Positions 27,307-39,686 of a DNA stretch of 64,000 nt are shown piece after piece. The first letter of the stretch is position 1; every line of letters starts with the position of its first letter. The position numbers and the translations under genes are program-made. The notes beneath the pieces are model-generated. The model saw nothing but the letters and a program-made list of their open reading frames with translations, ran no database searches and was not told where the DNA came from. The DNA is from Aeromonas veronii bv. veronii (GTDB lineage Bacteria > Pseudomonadota > Gammaproteobacteria > Enterobacterales > Aeromonadaceae), in contig NZ_CDDK01000028.1 in assembly GCF_000820225.1 (NCBI RefSeq), positions 62,001 through 126,000 on the forward strand, written 5' to 3'.

Positions 27307-28293
27307 TTACTCGAATTGGGACAGGTTGTCTTTATCCACACCGACGTAGGCAACACGTACTACCTTGTCGACGATATTCCACTTGGTGCCTTCACCGGCC
27401 GGTTTGCCTTCAGCCAGGTTCTTGGTCAGCTCGAAGGTGGCTTTGGCCTGGTTGGCCGCATCGTTCAGCACGGTACCCGCCATGGCACCGCTCTTGACCA
27501 TGGCCAGCGCTTCCGGCAGCGCATCGACGCCGAATACCGGAATGGCAGTCTTGCCCTGGGCTTTCAGTGACTCGACTGCACCCATTGCCATGCCGTCGTT
27601 GTTGGCGATGACTACTTCGATCTTGTTGGCGTTGGGGCCGGAGATCCAGGCATCCATCTTGTCTTTCGCCATGGCGGTATCCCACATACCGGTATCCATG
27701 TGCAGTTGTTCAGTCTTGACGCCACCATCGTTCAGGGTCTTGACCACGTAGGAGGTGCGCGCTTCGGCATCCGGGTGGCCCGGCTCGCCCTTGAGCAGCA
27801 CGAACTGGATCACGCCATCCTTGTTCAGATCCCACTCCGGATGGGCTTTCCAGTGTTTGGCAATCAGCTGACCCTGGATGATCCCTGACTCCTTGGAGTC
27901 AGTGCCCACGTAGTAGGCCTTGTCGTAGCTGGCCAGATCGGTAGCGCTCGGCTCCTTGTTGTAGAAGACCACCGGGATATCTTCGCCACGGGCTTTCTCA
28001 ATCACCACCGGTGCCGCAGCCGGGTCAACCAGGTTGATGGCCAGCGCCTTCACCCCTTTGGCCAGCAGCACGTCGATCTGGTCGTTCTGCTTGGACTGGT
28101 CGTTCTGGGAGTCGTTCATCAGCAGTTCCACCCCCGGAGTGGCTGCCGCCTCCTTCTCGATGGCCTTGCGCACGACCGCCATGAAGTTGTCGTCGTACTT
28201 GTAGACGGTTACCCCGATACGGGTGTCAGCCTGGGCATTGGCTCCAGCCATCATGCCCATCAGCAGGGCGGCAACTGTGGTCAGTTTTTTCAT
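27307..28293 (-). CDS. mglB: Periplasmic galactose/glucose-binding protein MglB
   Basis: A 328-residue periplasmic protein. Signal peptide [22 protein letters not shown], then a type I binding fold beginning [49 protein letters not shown] and [14 protein letters not shown] are classic MglB blocks for the sugar site. A calcium-loop-like stretch ([10 protein letters not shown]) is also visible. It binds D-galactose or glucose for MglAC. ATG 28293 has GGAG upstream; an upstream in-frame ATG (28347) lies in the leader without support. Confidence 0.95.
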   Translation of the reverse strand: MKKLTTVAALLMGMMAGANAQADTRIGVTVYKYDDNFMAVVRKAIEKEAAATPGVELLMNDSQNDQSKQNDQIDVLLAKGVKALAINLVDPAAAPVVIEKARGEDIPVVFYNKEPSATDLASYDKAYYVGTDSKESGIIQGQLIAKHWKAHPEWDLNKDGVIQFVLLKGEPGHPDAEARTSYVVKTLNDGGVKTEQLHMDTGMWDTAMAKDKMDAWISGPNANKIEVVIANNDGMAMGAVESLKAQGKTAIPVFGVDALPEALAMVKSGAMAGTVLNDAANQAKATFELTKNLAEGKPAGEGTKWNIVDKVVRVAYVGVDKDNLSQFE

Positions 28294-28384
28294 TATGTGT
28301 GCTCCGATGTGTCTATCTGTGTTGTAGGGTGGCGAGCAATTGAGCAAGCGCCAATCAATGTAATCAGTTTGTTGTCATTTCTTC

Positions 28385-28400
28385 TGTGATCATGACGACA
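28385..28400. promoter_or_regulatory. CRP-like site upstream of mglB
   Basis: TGTGA-TCATGA-CGACA matches 8 of 10 key bases of TGTGA-N6-TCACA. It lies two bases from the Gal operator on the side nearer mglB. Weak by sequence, stronger by its repeated arrangement at lacZ and galE. Confidence 0.45.
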
Positions 28401-28402
28401 AA

Positions 28403-28418
28403 ATGAAAACGTTTACAC
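28403..28418. promoter_or_regulatory. GalR/GalS-type operator of mglBAC
   Basis: ATGAAAACGTTTACAC matches the Gal operator consensus GTGNAANCGNTTNCAC at every fixed position except the first. It lies 110 bp upstream of the mglB start in an AT-rich promoter region (28294-28569). Confidence 0.8.
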
Positions 28419-28569
28419 TCTGTTACATTGAAACTTTATATTTATTTTTCAAATACATATAAATAAAAATCAGATTTGAGACTCAATCTTTCCCACAGCA
28501 TTGAGGCTAGTCGTTACTGGTCTGTTGTCAAAATGGCGCACTGGCTCGACAGTCGCTTCAATAGCTGGA

Positions 28570-31629
<3,060 letters not shown>

Positions 31630-31689
31630 TCACTCTCTCCCTGCTGATTGGAAAACGTATTCAGTCTAGAGAAGTATGACGCAGGGAAC

Positions 31690-31705
31690 GGCGATCTCGC
31701 TCACA
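31690..31705. promoter_or_regulatory. CRP-like site upstream of lacZ
   Basis: GGCGA-TCTCGC-TCACA matches 8 of 10 key bases of the CRP consensus. It is three bases from the Gal-type operator, on the lacZ side, as at mglB. Confidence 0.45.
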
Positions 31706-31708
31706 CAG

Positions 31709-31724
31709 ATGTAAACGATTACAC
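31709..31724. promoter_or_regulatory. GalR/GalS-type operator of lacZ
   Basis: ATGTAAACGATTACAC matches the Gal operator consensus except at the first base, and differs from the gal operator downstream mostly by strand orientation. It is 80 bp upstream of the lacZ start, which suggests lacZ is under the neighbouring galS-type repressor. Confidence 0.8.
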
Positions 31725-31790
31725 TAATTTTGTTAAGTAAAGCGGAGTAAAAATGATTAAAAATAGGTAAAACAATAACTGTGCAAGAAA

Positions 31791-31808
31791 CGGCCCCGAA
31801 CAGGGCCG
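31791..31808 (-). terminator. Hairpin after the galS-type gene
   Basis: Stem CGGCCC/GGGCCG (31791-31796 with 31803-31808), six-base loop; TTTCTT follows on the minus strand. It begins 11 bases after the repressor stop. Moderate strength. Confidence 0.6.
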
Positions 31809-31818
31809 CAAAAGGGGG

Positions 31819-32826
31819 CTATCCGGCCCGAACCGGTGCCACCGAGTGGCGATTGATCAGGGTGGGGGTATAGATCCTGCTCTGGGTCGCGTCACTCTCC
31901 CCCGCCGCCAGCTGAATGGCCAGCTTGGCCGCCTGGGCCGCCATCAGCTCGATGGGATAGCGCATGGTGGAGAGCTTGGGGCGCAAATATCTGGCATAGA
32001 TGATGTCATCGAAGCCCACTACCGAGACCTCCTCCGGCACTCGCAGGCCGTTGTCCGCCAGCACAGAGATGGCGCCAGCCGCCATGGCATCGTTATAGGC
32101 CACCACGGCGGTCACCTTGAGCCCCTTGGCCAGCAGGTTGAGCATGGCACGCTCCCCCCCCTCTTCGTTCGGCGTACCGCTCTCGATAAGCTCGGGATCG
32201 GCTGCCAGACCCGCTTCCATCAGCCCATCCTGATACCCCTGCAGACGCAAGGTGGCATCCTCGATGGCGTGATCCGAGCTGATAAAGGCGATATGGCGGT
32301 GGCCCAGTTCGATCAGGTGGCGAGTCGCCGTAGCCGCCCCCAGCCGGTTGTTGAGGGCGATGCAGCGCCCCTTAAGGGCAGGAATATCACGGTTGATCAG
32401 CACCATACCGGGCACCCGCATGGCGTAATCGTAAAGTTCCTCGTCGCTCAGCGCCTTGCTGTGCACCACCAACGCCTCGCAGCGCTTGCCGATCAGCAGC
32501 TCGATCGCTTCACGCTCCTGACGCGCCTTGTGAAAACCGTTACCCATCAGCAGGTGAAGGTTCTGCTCGACGGCGATGCCGGAGACCCCCTTCACCAGTG
32601 CACCGAAGAAGGGATCTGCCACGTCACCGACCACCACCCCCATGGTATCGCAAGTCTGGCTCACCAGTGCCCGCGCGTTGGCGTTGGGGGTATAGCCCAG
32701 TTCAGCCATGGCCTTCTGCACCACTTCGCGAGACGCGGCGCTGGCCTTGGGGGAGTTGTTCATCACCCGTGAAACCGTTGCCACCGACACATTGGCCAAA
32801 CGGGCGACATCCTTGATGGTGCTCAT
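31819..32826 (-). CDS. galS: LacI-family galactose repressor GalS/GalR
   Basis: A 335-residue LacI-family repressor. The N-terminal helix-turn-helix IKDVARLANVSVATVSRVMNN is nearly the same as GalS/GalR, as are LVSQTCDTMGVVVGDVADPFFGALVKG, the ligand-site block VVHSKALSDEEL and VVAYNDAMAAGA. It should bind D-galactose and release Gal operators. ATG 32826 gives the family start; an extension to 32958 would run through the operator region. It is divergent from galE and shares the perfect operator at 32933-32948, so autoregulation is likely. I cannot separate GalS from GalR by sequence alone; overall similarity to GalS looks higher. Confidence 0.9.
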   Translation of the reverse strand: MSTIKDVARLANVSVATVSRVMNNSPKASAASREVVQKAMAELGYTPNANARALVSQTCDTMGVVVGDVADPFFGALVKGVSGIAVEQNLHLLMGNGFHKARQEREAIELLIGKRCEALVVHSKALSDEELYDYAMRVPGMVLINRDIPALKGRCIALNNRLGAATATRHLIELGHRHIAFISSDHAIEDATLRLQGYQDGLMEAGLAADPELIESGTPNEEGGERAMLNLLAKGLKVTAVVAYNDAMAAGAISVLADNGLRVPEEVSVVGFDDIIYARYLRPKLSTMRYPIELMAAQAAKLAIQLAAGESDATQSRIYTPTLINRHSVAPVRAG

Positions 32827-32932
32827 GCTGTTTTCACTTCTTTCACTGTGCAATAGAGCGCCATTATACCCAGCAAACCCATTGAAAACAGAGGTGAAAC
32901 GCATATCTGCCGTCAGGATGACCACAGAAACA

Positions 32933-32948
32933 GTGTAATCGTTTACAC
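32933..32948. promoter_or_regulatory. GalR/GalS operator between galS and galE
   Basis: GTGTAATCGTTTACAC matches the Gal operator consensus at every fixed position. It lies 80 bp before galE and 107 bp before galS, so it can control both divergent genes. Confidence 0.88.
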
Positions 32949-32953
32949 CGTTT

Positions 32954-32969
32954 TGCAAGCAAGCTCACA
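32954..32969. promoter_or_regulatory. CRP-like site upstream of galE
   Basis: TGCAA-GCAAGC-TCACA matches 8 of 10 key bases of the CRP consensus. It is five bases from the operator on the galE side, about 58 bp before the galE start. Confidence 0.45.
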
Positions 32970-33027
32970 GTTTGGTCGCCACACCCTCGGCTAGACTCCT
33001 TCCAGACACTTTTCAGTGGAGAGCAAG

Positions 33028-34041
33028 ATGAAGGTTCTGGTCACCGGCGGTTGCGGATATATCGGCAGCCACACCTCTCTGGCCCTGCAAGCGGCAGGCA
33101 TGAATCCCGTGGTGGTCGACAACCTCGGCAACAGCAAACGCAGCGTGCTGGCCCGAGTCGCTGCCATCAGCGGCCAGCAACCCCTGTTCTATCAAGGGGA
33201 TATTCGCGATGCGGCCCTGCTGGACCGGATCTTCGCCGAGCAGAATATCGATGCAGTGATCCACTTTGCCGCCCTCAAGGCGGTCGGCGAGTCGACCCGC
33301 ATTCCACTGGATTACTACGAGAACAACCTCGGCGGCACCCTCACCCTGCTGCAGGCGATGAAGCGGGCCAATGTGCACAATCTGGTGTTCAGCTCCTCGG
33401 CCACCGTCTATGGCGATCCGGCCAGCCTGCCAATCCGCGAAGATTTCCCCCGCAGCGCCACCAACCCCTACGGACGATCCAAGCTGATCATCGAGGAGAT
33501 CCTCGAAGATCTGCAATTGGCCGAGCCCCACTGGAGCATGACCCTGCTGCGCTATTTCAATCCGGTCGGCGCCCACGAATCGGGCACCATGGGTGAAGAC
33601 CCGCAAGGGATCCCCAACAACCTGATGCCCTATATCACCCAGGTCGCCATCGGCCGTCGCGACTGCTTGTCTGTCTTTGGAAACGATTACCCCACCCCGG
33701 ACGGCACCGGCGTGCGCGACTACATCCACGTGATGGATCTCGCCGAGGGGCACGTCAAGGCACTGCAACACTGCGCCAGCAAGGGTGGCGTGCACACCTA
33801 CAACCTGGGCACCGGCCAGGGTCAGAGCGTGTTGCAGCTGGTCGCCGCTTTCTCTGCCGCCTGTGGCAAGCCGCTGCCATTTCGCATCGAACCGCGCCGC
33901 CCGGGCGACATCGCCGCCTGCTGGGCCGATCCGGCCAAGGCCGAGCGCGAGCTGGGCTGGCGGGCGACCCGCAACATCGACGCAATGTGCGCCGACAGCT
34001 GGCGCTGGCAATCCGCCAATCCAAACGGTTACGAAGAGTAG
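33028..34041 (+). CDS. galE: UDP-glucose 4-epimerase GalE
   Basis: A 337-residue short-chain dehydrogenase-type enzyme that interconverts UDP-galactose and UDP-glucose with bound NAD. The Rossmann motif is TGGCGYIGSH (6-15), the catalytic S/T block SSSATVYG (122-129), and Y148/K152 in NPYGRSK. Length is one less than E. coli. ATG 33028 has GGAGAG six bases upstream; an in-frame GTG at 33016 is rejected. First gene of galETKM. Confidence 0.96.
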   Translation: MKVLVTGGCGYIGSHTSLALQAAGMNPVVVDNLGNSKRSVLARVAAISGQQPLFYQGDIRDAALLDRIFAEQNIDAVIHFAALKAVGESTRIPLDYYENNLGGTLTLLQAMKRANVHNLVFSSSATVYGDPASLPIREDFPRSATNPYGRSKLIIEEILEDLQLAEPHWSMTLLRYFNPVGAHESGTMGEDPQGIPNNLMPYITQVAIGRRDCLSVFGNDYPTPDGTGVRDYIHVMDLAEGHVKALQHCASKGGVHTYNLGTGQGQSVLQLVAAFSAACGKPLPFRIEPRRPGDIAACWADPAKAERELGWRATRNIDAMCADSWRWQSANPNGYEE

Positions 34042-34098
34042 GCCTGCCTGCTCCCTGTTAATAGACGACCCTATTTTTCAATACCTTATTCAGGAGAG

Positions 34099-35160
34099 AT
34101 GATGTTCAACCCCGTCGATCATCCCCATCGCCGCTTCAACCCGCTGACCGGCCAGTATGTGCTGGTCTCCCCCCATCGGGCCAAACGCCCCTGGCAGGGA
34201 CAGGTGGAGAAGGTGAGTCAGGCCCCCAAACAGGCCCACGATCCCGACTGTTTCCTCTGCGCGGGCAACACCCGGGTCACCGGCGACATCAACCCCGACT
34301 ACAAGGGCACCTTCGTTTTTACCAACGACTTCGCCGCCCTGATGCAGGATACCCCGGCCGCCAATAGCGCCAGCGATCCCCTGCTGAAGCTGGAAGCCGC
34401 CCGCGGCACCAGCCGGGTCATCTGCTTCTCGCCGGATCACGGCAAGACCCTGCCCGAGCTGCCGTTGCTCGCCATCGAAGGGGTGATCACCACCTGGAGG
34501 GATCAGGTCGCCGAGTTGTCGGCCCAGTGGGAGTGGGTGCAGGTATTTGAAAACAAAGGGGCCGTCATGGGCTGCTCCAACCCGCACCCCCACGGCCAGA
34601 TCTGGGGCAGCGATTTCCTGCCCAACGAGATCGCCCGCGAAGAGCAGCACCAGCGTGACTGGCTGGCCGAGCATGGCCGCCCCATGCTGCTGGAGTATGT
34701 GGAGCGGGAGCTGGCGGATCGCTCGCGCATCGTGGTAGAGACCGAACACTGGCTTGCCGTGGTCCCCTTCTGGGCCGCCTGGCCGTTCGAAACCCTGCTG
34801 CTGCCCAAGGCGCACGTCCCCTCCATGCTCAATATGACCCAGGCCCAGCAACAGGATCTGGCGGTAGCGCTCAAGGAGCTCACCAGCCGCTACGACAACC
34901 TGTTCGAGTGCAGCTTCCCCTACTCCATGGGCTGGCACTTTGCACCGCCCAAATCGGAGTGCCCCGAGGCGTGGCAGTTGCATGCCCACTTCTATCCGCC
35001 GCTGCTGCGCTCCGCCACCGTGCGCAAATTCATGGTGGGCTTCGAGATGCTGGCCGAAACCCAGCGCGACCTTACCCCCGAGCAGGCCGCCGAGCGACTG
35101 CGCGCCCTGAGCCCCGTTCACTACAACCAGACCAGCCACACCAATGAGGAGGCCCTATGA
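34099..35160 (+). CDS. galT: Galactose-1-phosphate uridylyltransferase GalT
   Basis: A 353-residue HIT-superfamily enzyme that exchanges UMP between UDP-glucose and galactose-1-phosphate. The active-site block is [10 protein letters not shown] with the nucleophile His at about 165. Zinc ligands are visible as C51 and C54 (CFLCAGN), H114 (SPDH) and H163. It follows galE by 57 bp with AGGAGAG before the start and overlaps galK by four bases. Confidence 0.96.
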   Translation: MMFNPVDHPHRRFNPLTGQYVLVSPHRAKRPWQGQVEKVSQAPKQAHDPDCFLCAGNTRVTGDINPDYKGTFVFTNDFAALMQDTPAANSASDPLLKLEAARGTSRVICFSPDHGKTLPELPLLAIEGVITTWRDQVAELSAQWEWVQVFENKGAVMGCSNPHPHGQIWGSDFLPNEIAREEQHQRDWLAEHGRPMLLEYVERELADRSRIVVETEHWLAVVPFWAAWPFETLLLPKAHVPSMLNMTQAQQQDLAVALKELTSRYDNLFECSFPYSMGWHFAPPKSECPEAWQLHAHFYPPLLRSATVRKFMVGFEMLAETQRDLTPEQAAERLRALSPVHYNQTSHTNEEAL

Positions 35161-36305
35161 CCCCCAGCCAACGCGTCAGCACCGTTTTTGCCGAGCAATT
35201 TGCCAAAGCGCCCGATCTGCTGGTGCGCGCCCCCGGTCGCGTCAACCTCATCGGTGAACATACCGACTACAACGACGGCTTCGTGCTGCCCTGCGCCATC
35301 GACTACGAAACCTGCGTTGCAATCGGCCTGCGCGATGACCGGCAAGTGCAGGTGATCGCCGCCGACTACGACAACCAGCGCGACCAGTTCGACCTCGACC
35401 AGCCCATCGAGCACCACCCCAACCAACGCTGGAGCGACTACATCCGCGGCGTGGTGAAGTATCTGCAGGAGCGCGGTTATGCCCTGCGCGGCCTCGATCT
35501 GGTGGTTTCCGGCAACGTGCCGCAGGGGGCGGGTCTCTCCTCCTCCGCCTCGCTGGAAGTAGCCATCGGTCAGGCCTTCAAAGAGGCGCTGGGGCTCGAC
35601 ATCAGCCAGGCCGAGATCGCCCTCAATGGCCAGCAGGCGGAGAACAAGTTCGTCGGCTGCAACTGCGGCATCATGGATCAGATGATCTCCGCCAGCGGCA
35701 AAACAGACCACGCCCTGCTGCTCGACTGTCGCTCGCTGGAGACCCGCCTCATCACCATGCCGGCGGATCTGGCGGTGCTGATCGTCAACTCCAATGTGCG
35801 CCGCGGTCTGGTGGACAGCGAATACAACACTCGTCGCCAGCAGTGTGAAGCGGCCGCCCGTCACTACGGGGTCAAGGCGCTGCGCGATCTCGATCTGGCC
35901 GGACTGGAAGCGGGCAAAGCCGGGCTGGATGAGGCCTGCTACCGCCGTGCCCGCCACATCGTAGGGGAAAACGCCCGCACCCTGGCGGCCGCCGATGCGC
36001 TGGCCAGCCACGACCTGACCAGCCTCGGTGAGCTGATGGCCGAGTCGCACGCCGCCATGCGCGATGACTTCGAGATCACAGTGCCCGCCATCGACGGTCT
36101 GGTGGAGATCATCAAGGCCAGGATCGGCACAGATGGCGGCGTGCGGATGACCGGCGGCGGCTTCGGCGGCTGCGTGGTCGCCCTGCTGCGTCCCGAGAAA
36201 GTGGCCGAGGTGATTGCCGCTGTCGAGGCGGAGTATCCGGCCATCTCGGGCCTCAAGGCCGACTGCTACGTCTGCTCTGCCAGCGCCGGTGCAGGCAAGC
36301 TATGA
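35157..36305 (+). CDS. galK: Galactokinase GalK
   Basis: A 382-residue GHMP kinase that phosphorylates alpha-D-galactose with ATP. Signature [17 protein letters not shown] near residues 24-40, the ATP loop [13 protein letters not shown] near 121, and the C-terminal GHMP block [11 protein letters not shown] are all present. Same length as E. coli GalK. Overlaps galT and galM by four bases each, so the three are translationally coupled. Confidence 0.96.
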   Translation: MTPSQRVSTVFAEQFAKAPDLLVRAPGRVNLIGEHTDYNDGFVLPCAIDYETCVAIGLRDDRQVQVIAADYDNQRDQFDLDQPIEHHPNQRWSDYIRGVVKYLQERGYALRGLDLVVSGNVPQGAGLSSSASLEVAIGQAFKEALGLDISQAEIALNGQQAENKFVGCNCGIMDQMISASGKTDHALLLDCRSLETRLITMPADLAVLIVNSNVRRGLVDSEYNTRRQQCEAAARHYGVKALRDLDLAGLEAGKAGLDEACYRRARHIVGENARTLAAADALASHDLTSLGELMAESHAAMRDDFEITVPAIDGLVEIIKARIGTDGGVRMTGGGFGGCVVALLRPEKVAEVIAAVEAEYPAISGLKADCYVCSASAGAGKL

Positions 36306-37291
36306 GCAGCGCCATGACCCCGTTCGAGCTGGAAAATGAAGAGGGGCTGCGCCTGCGCGGCCTCGACTTCGGCGCCACCCTCACCTCCCTCACCCTGCCG
36401 GTAGCGGGCAAACGGCGCGAAGTGCTGCTGGGCTGTGCCGACGACGCCTATCCCACCCAACAGGTGTGGCTGGGTGCGGTGGCCGGGCGTTTTGCCAACC
36501 GCATCGGCGGTGCCGAGCTGGTGCGTGATGGACAGCGCTGGCCGCTGAATGCCAATCAGGCACCCAACTGTCTGCACGGCGGGCAGGCAGGCTTTCATCG
36601 CCAGCGTTGGCAGATCAAGGAACTGGAAGCAGATCGGGTCAAGCTGGCGTTGCTCTCCCGAGCGGGGGATCAGGGCTTTCCCGGCAATCTGCGGGTCACC
36701 CTGGAGTACCGGCTTGAGCAGAGCGATCTGGTGGTCGATTTTGTGGCCAGCACAGATGCCACAACTCCGGTCAGCCTCACCAGCCACGCTTACTTCAATC
36801 TCGATGGGCAAACCGATGGCGGCGACGTCCGTGACCACCTCATCAGCATCAATGCCGACCACTTCCTGCCGACCGACCCGAACGGTTTGCCGATCACCAT
36901 CACCCCGGTGGAGGGGCCATTCGATCTGCGCCGCGAGCGCCTGATTGGCCAGGATTGGCTGAACCATCCCCAGCAACAACAGGCCAAGGGGTACGATCAC
37001 GCCTTTGTGCTCAACGGCCCGACATCAGAATGGGCCGCTCGCGTGGTATCGGGTGACAGACAGCTGGCGATGGAGGTCTACACCAACCAGCCCTCGCTGC
37101 AGTTCTATACCGGCAACTGGTTGGCCAATACCCCGAACCGCAGCGGCCTGTCACACCGGGATCACGACGGCTTCTGTCTTGAGGCGCAACAGCTGCCGGA
37201 CAGCCCCAATCGCCCCGAGCTGGGCAACCCCTGGCTGCTGCCGGGCGGGCGTTATCACCACCAGACCCGCTACCGCTTTATCCGCGACTGA
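36302..37291 (+). CDS. galM: Aldose 1-epimerase GalM
   Basis: A 329-residue mutarotase that converts beta-D-galactose to the alpha form used by GalK. Catalytic blocks [13 protein letters not shown] (His acid) and [13 protein letters not shown] (second His), plus [13 protein letters not shown] with the catalytic Glu, are in the usual order. Last gene of galETKM; a terminator follows about 58 bases after the stop. An internal ATG four codons later is an alternative start. Confidence 0.93.
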   Translation: MSSAMTPFELENEEGLRLRGLDFGATLTSLTLPVAGKRREVLLGCADDAYPTQQVWLGAVAGRFANRIGGAELVRDGQRWPLNANQAPNCLHGGQAGFHRQRWQIKELEADRVKLALLSRAGDQGFPGNLRVTLEYRLEQSDLVVDFVASTDATTPVSLTSHAYFNLDGQTDGGDVRDHLISINADHFLPTDPNGLPITITPVEGPFDLRRERLIGQDWLNHPQQQQAKGYDHAFVLNGPTSEWAARVVSGDRQLAMEVYTNQPSLQFYTGNWLANTPNRSGLSHRDHDGFCLEAQQLPDSPNRPELGNPWLLPGGRYHHQTRYRFIRD

Positions 37292-37348
37292 CTTAAAGGT
37301 TTCATGATTTTTACATAGCCTCAGCAGTCACTATCGAGCAAGATAAGC

Positions 37349-37376
37349 CGCCCCGAGACCTTCCCGGGGCGTTTTT
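37349..37376 (+). terminator. Terminator after galETKM
   Basis: Stem CGCCCCG/CGGGGCG (37349-37355 with 37365-37371), nine-base loop, then five T. It separates galM from uppP. Confidence 0.85.
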
Positions 37377-37406
37377 ACATCAACGAAGTTAAGGATTGTT
37401 TGTTCG

Positions 37407-38222
37407 ATGACTGACACTTATAGCCTGCTGGTCGCCTTTATTCTGGGCGTCGTCGAGGGGCTGACTGAGTTCCTCCCCGTCTCCTCCACCGGCCACATGA
37501 TTATCGTCGGCCATCTGCTGGGCTTTGAAGGGCCCAAGGCCGCCACCTTCGAAGTGGTGATCCAGCTGGGCTCCATCCTCGCCGTGGTCGCCGTCTTCTG
37601 GCGCCGCCTGTTTGGCCTGATTGGCATTCACTTCGGCCAGAAGCCGTCCCGGGATCACGCGACCCTGTCGCTGGTGCATGTCATCCTCGGCATGATGCCC
37701 GCCATCGTGGTCGGTCTGGCCATCCACAGCTGGATCAAGGCCAACCTGTTTGGCCCACAGACCGTCATGTACGCGCTGGTCGCGGGGGGCATCCTGCTGA
37801 TCATCGCCGAGAAATTCCGCCCGGCCGTCACAGCTGAAACCCTGGATGACATCAGCTACAAGCAGGCGTTCGGCATCGGTCTGTTCCAGTGTCTGGCCCT
37901 GTGGCCCGGCTTCTCCCGCTCCGGCGCCACCATCAGTGGTGGCATGCTGATGGGGATCAGCCGTCACGCTGCCGCCGAGTTCTCCTTCATCATGGCAGTG
38001 CCCATGATGGTGGCCGCCAGCGGGCTGGATCTCTACAAGAGCCGCGATTTCCTCTCGATGGCCGACTTCCCGATGTTTGCAGTGGGCTTTATCACCGCCT
38101 TCGTGGTAGCGATGTTTGCGATCAAGACCTTCCTGACATTGATCCGCCGCATCGACTTCATCCCGTTCGCCATCTACCGCTTTATCGTGGCATTCGCCGT
38201 CTATCTGGTGTTTGTCGCCTGA
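37407..38222 (+). CDS. uppP: Undecaprenyl-diphosphatase UppP (BacA)
   Basis: A 271-residue inner-membrane enzyme that dephosphorylates undecaprenyl diphosphate to recycle the lipid carrier of peptidoglycan synthesis; extra copies give bacitracin resistance in E. coli. The two catalytic motifs are [13 protein letters not shown] (near residue 20) and [14 protein letters not shown] (near 169). About seven membrane helices. A single gene bounded by terminators. Confidence 0.95.
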   Translation: MTDTYSLLVAFILGVVEGLTEFLPVSSTGHMIIVGHLLGFEGPKAATFEVVIQLGSILAVVAVFWRRLFGLIGIHFGQKPSRDHATLSLVHVILGMMPAIVVGLAIHSWIKANLFGPQTVMYALVAGGILLIIAEKFRPAVTAETLDDISYKQAFGIGLFQCLALWPGFSRSGATISGGMLMGISRHAAAEFSFIMAVPMMVAASGLDLYKSRDFLSMADFPMFAVGFITAFVVAMFAIKTFLTLIRRIDFIPFAIYRFIVAFAVYLVFVA

Positions 38223-38249
38223 CCGGCAACCAGCAATCAAATGAAAAAA

Positions 38250-38271
38250 GGGACCAATCTGGTCCCTTTTT
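38250..38271. terminator. Bidirectional terminator between uppP and chrR
   Basis: Stem GGGACCA/TGGTCCC, loop ATC (38250-38266), with six A before and five T after. Serves uppP and the converging chrR gene that ends at 38289. Confidence 0.9.
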
Positions 38272-38288
38272 CTATGGCGTCATAGTGC

Positions 38289-38984
38289 TCAGTAGAGATG
38301 CTGGCTGATGCCATTCAGCAGCCGCGACAACCCCTTGGTGAACTGCACCGGCGCATCCTGCACCGTGTAGCAGAGGCAACCGTCCGGCGTATGCGGGCTG
38401 TGGGAGTGGCTGGCATCGCGCCAGATGAAATCTCCCGCCTTGTAAAGGGTATCGCCATCCTGAATATTGCCAGCCAGCAACAAGGTCAGCTCATAGCCCT
38501 GATGGGTGTGCTCGGGGATGCGACCGCCCGCTTCGATATGGAGCAGGCTGGCGCGCGCGCCCATCTCGTCCAGCGGCAGACTCTGCTGACGAATGACCCC
38601 GATATGGCGCCACTTGGGCGAGCGGTAGCGGGCCAGCACCCGTGGCAAACGGTAGGCGTGACCGGCCACCTCCAGCTCGCCGTGCTGCGTTCGGGGCTGG
38701 TCATGTGTTGGCTCGGAGAGGGGCTCTGCCAGCGGCTGCGCCAGAATATCCGCCAGCATGGCGTCGAATCCGGCGTCCAGTCCCACTTCATCGCGGGAGG
38801 CCAGCTCGGGCTCCGCTGGCGAGGCAAGATATTGTTGCGCCAGCTCCTCTTCGAATGTCTTTAGTCGGGCAGCACAATCGGGGCAGAGTTCGCAGTGGGC
38901 GGAGAGCCCTACCGCCAGCGGCAGAGGGAGCTCATCGGCGGCAAAAGCACGCAGCATAGGGTCGGTCGGATGGGCTTTAATCAT
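38289..38984 (-). CDS. chrR: ChrR-type zinc anti-sigma factor with cupin domain
   Basis: A 231-residue anti-sigma factor. The N-terminal zinc-binding domain has H5 and the H30-x3-C34-x2-C37 motif (SAHCELCPDC). The C-terminal cupin domain has the metal-site blocks PEHTHQGYELTLLLAG and HSHSPHTP. In Rhodobacter, ChrR holds its sigma factor until singlet oxygen appears; the cupin domain is needed for sensing. Its start overlaps the end of the sigma gene by eight bases, the usual coupling for such pairs. Confidence 0.9.
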   Translation of the reverse strand: MIKAHPTDPMLRAFAADELPLPLAVGLSAHCELCPDCAARLKTFEEELAQQYLASPAEPELASRDEVGLDAGFDAMLADILAQPLAEPLSEPTHDQPRTQHGELEVAGHAYRLPRVLARYRSPKWRHIGVIRQQSLPLDEMGARASLLHIEAGGRIPEHTHQGYELTLLLAGNIQDGDTLYKAGDFIWRDASHSHSPHTPDGCLCYTVQDAPVQFTKGLSRLLNGISQHLY

Positions 38985-39546
38985 GGCCTTGCTCCACTTG
39001 CTCTTTCAGTTTCTGTAACGCCAGCCGGAGGCGGGACTTGATGGTACCGAGCGGCACGCCGAGTCGCTCCGCCAGCTCCTGCTGGGAGAACTCCTGCAGA
39101 TAGATGCCGCGCACCACCTGCTGTTGCGGCTCCGGCAGGGTGCCCAGATAGTGGGCCATCTGACGGGTCAGCACCGCATCCTCACCGCCGCTCAGGTGCT
39201 CCTCTTCGGCCTGAAACTCCAGCACCGGCCACAGCTCCTCGGCACAGAGATCCTCCTTGCTGGCGCGACGACGGCGCAGCATGTCGAAGCACTGGTTGCG
39301 CATCACGGTATAGATCCAGGTGGTCGGCGCCCCCTTCTCGGGGTGGTAGAGACGCGCCTTCTGCCACACCAGCAGCATGGTCTCCTGCACCAGCTCCATA
39401 GCGTTGGCTTCGCTGCCGAGGTGGCGCAGGCCGTAGCTGCGAATACGCGGCGCAAAGTGTTGGAACAGGCGGGCAAAAGCAGCCTTGTCGGCCTGCTCTG
39501 CCACCCTGATCAGCAGAGATTTGAGATCGCCATCCGGGTTATCCAT
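38977..39546 (-). CDS. rpoE: ECF sigma factor of the ChrR-controlled (singlet-oxygen) group
   Basis: A 189-residue ECF sigma factor. Region 2 is at about 20-90 (FARLFQHFAPRIRSYGLRH, LVQETMLLVWQKA, TWIYTVMRNQCFDMLRRRR) and region 4 is C-terminal (GIYLQEFSQQELAERLGVPLG, then TIKSRLRLALQKLK). Its anti-sigma partner is the next gene. ATG 39546 is chosen (MDNPDG); AGGA lies 11 bases upstream and a longer frame to 39597 is less likely. In other bacteria this group activates photolyase and related genes; no such target is in the window. The symbol rpoE is the Rhodobacter name, not the E. coli envelope-stress sigma. Confidence 0.85.
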   Translation of the reverse strand: MDNPDGDLKSLLIRVAEQADKAAFARLFQHFAPRIRSYGLRHLGSEANAMELVQETMLLVWQKARLYHPEKGAPTTWIYTVMRNQCFDMLRRRRASKEDLCAEELWPVLEFQAEEEHLSGGEDAVLTRQMAHYLGTLPEPQQQVVRGIYLQEFSQQELAERLGVPLGTIKSRLRLALQKLKEQVEQGHD

Positions 39547-39645
39547 CACGGGCGAAGTCCTGCGTATGGTCGAGTGTGGTTGGCCAGTATATGCCATTGC
39601 GCCATCCCTTTGGTGTGCTGTCGAACATGCTGTGGTGATGACTTG

Positions 39646-39671
39646 TACGGCGCTGCGGCAGTGGCGGATCA
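39646..39671 (-). promoter_or_regulatory. Predicted ECF promoter of the sigma-chrR operon
   Basis: On the minus strand TGATCC (39671-39666), a 16-base spacer and CGTA (39649-39646) fit the promoter type recognised by ChrR-linked sigma factors (TGATCC...CGTA, from memory). It is about 100 bp before the sigma start, so autoregulation is expected. Confidence 0.55.
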
Positions 39672-39686
39672 GCGGGTCAGAAAAAA

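Noticed and set aside
28430-28470. AT-rich inverted repeat downstream of lacZ as a terminator
   Set aside because: The arms read as mirror rather than inverted copies and do not form a stable stem; no convincing lacZ terminator was found.
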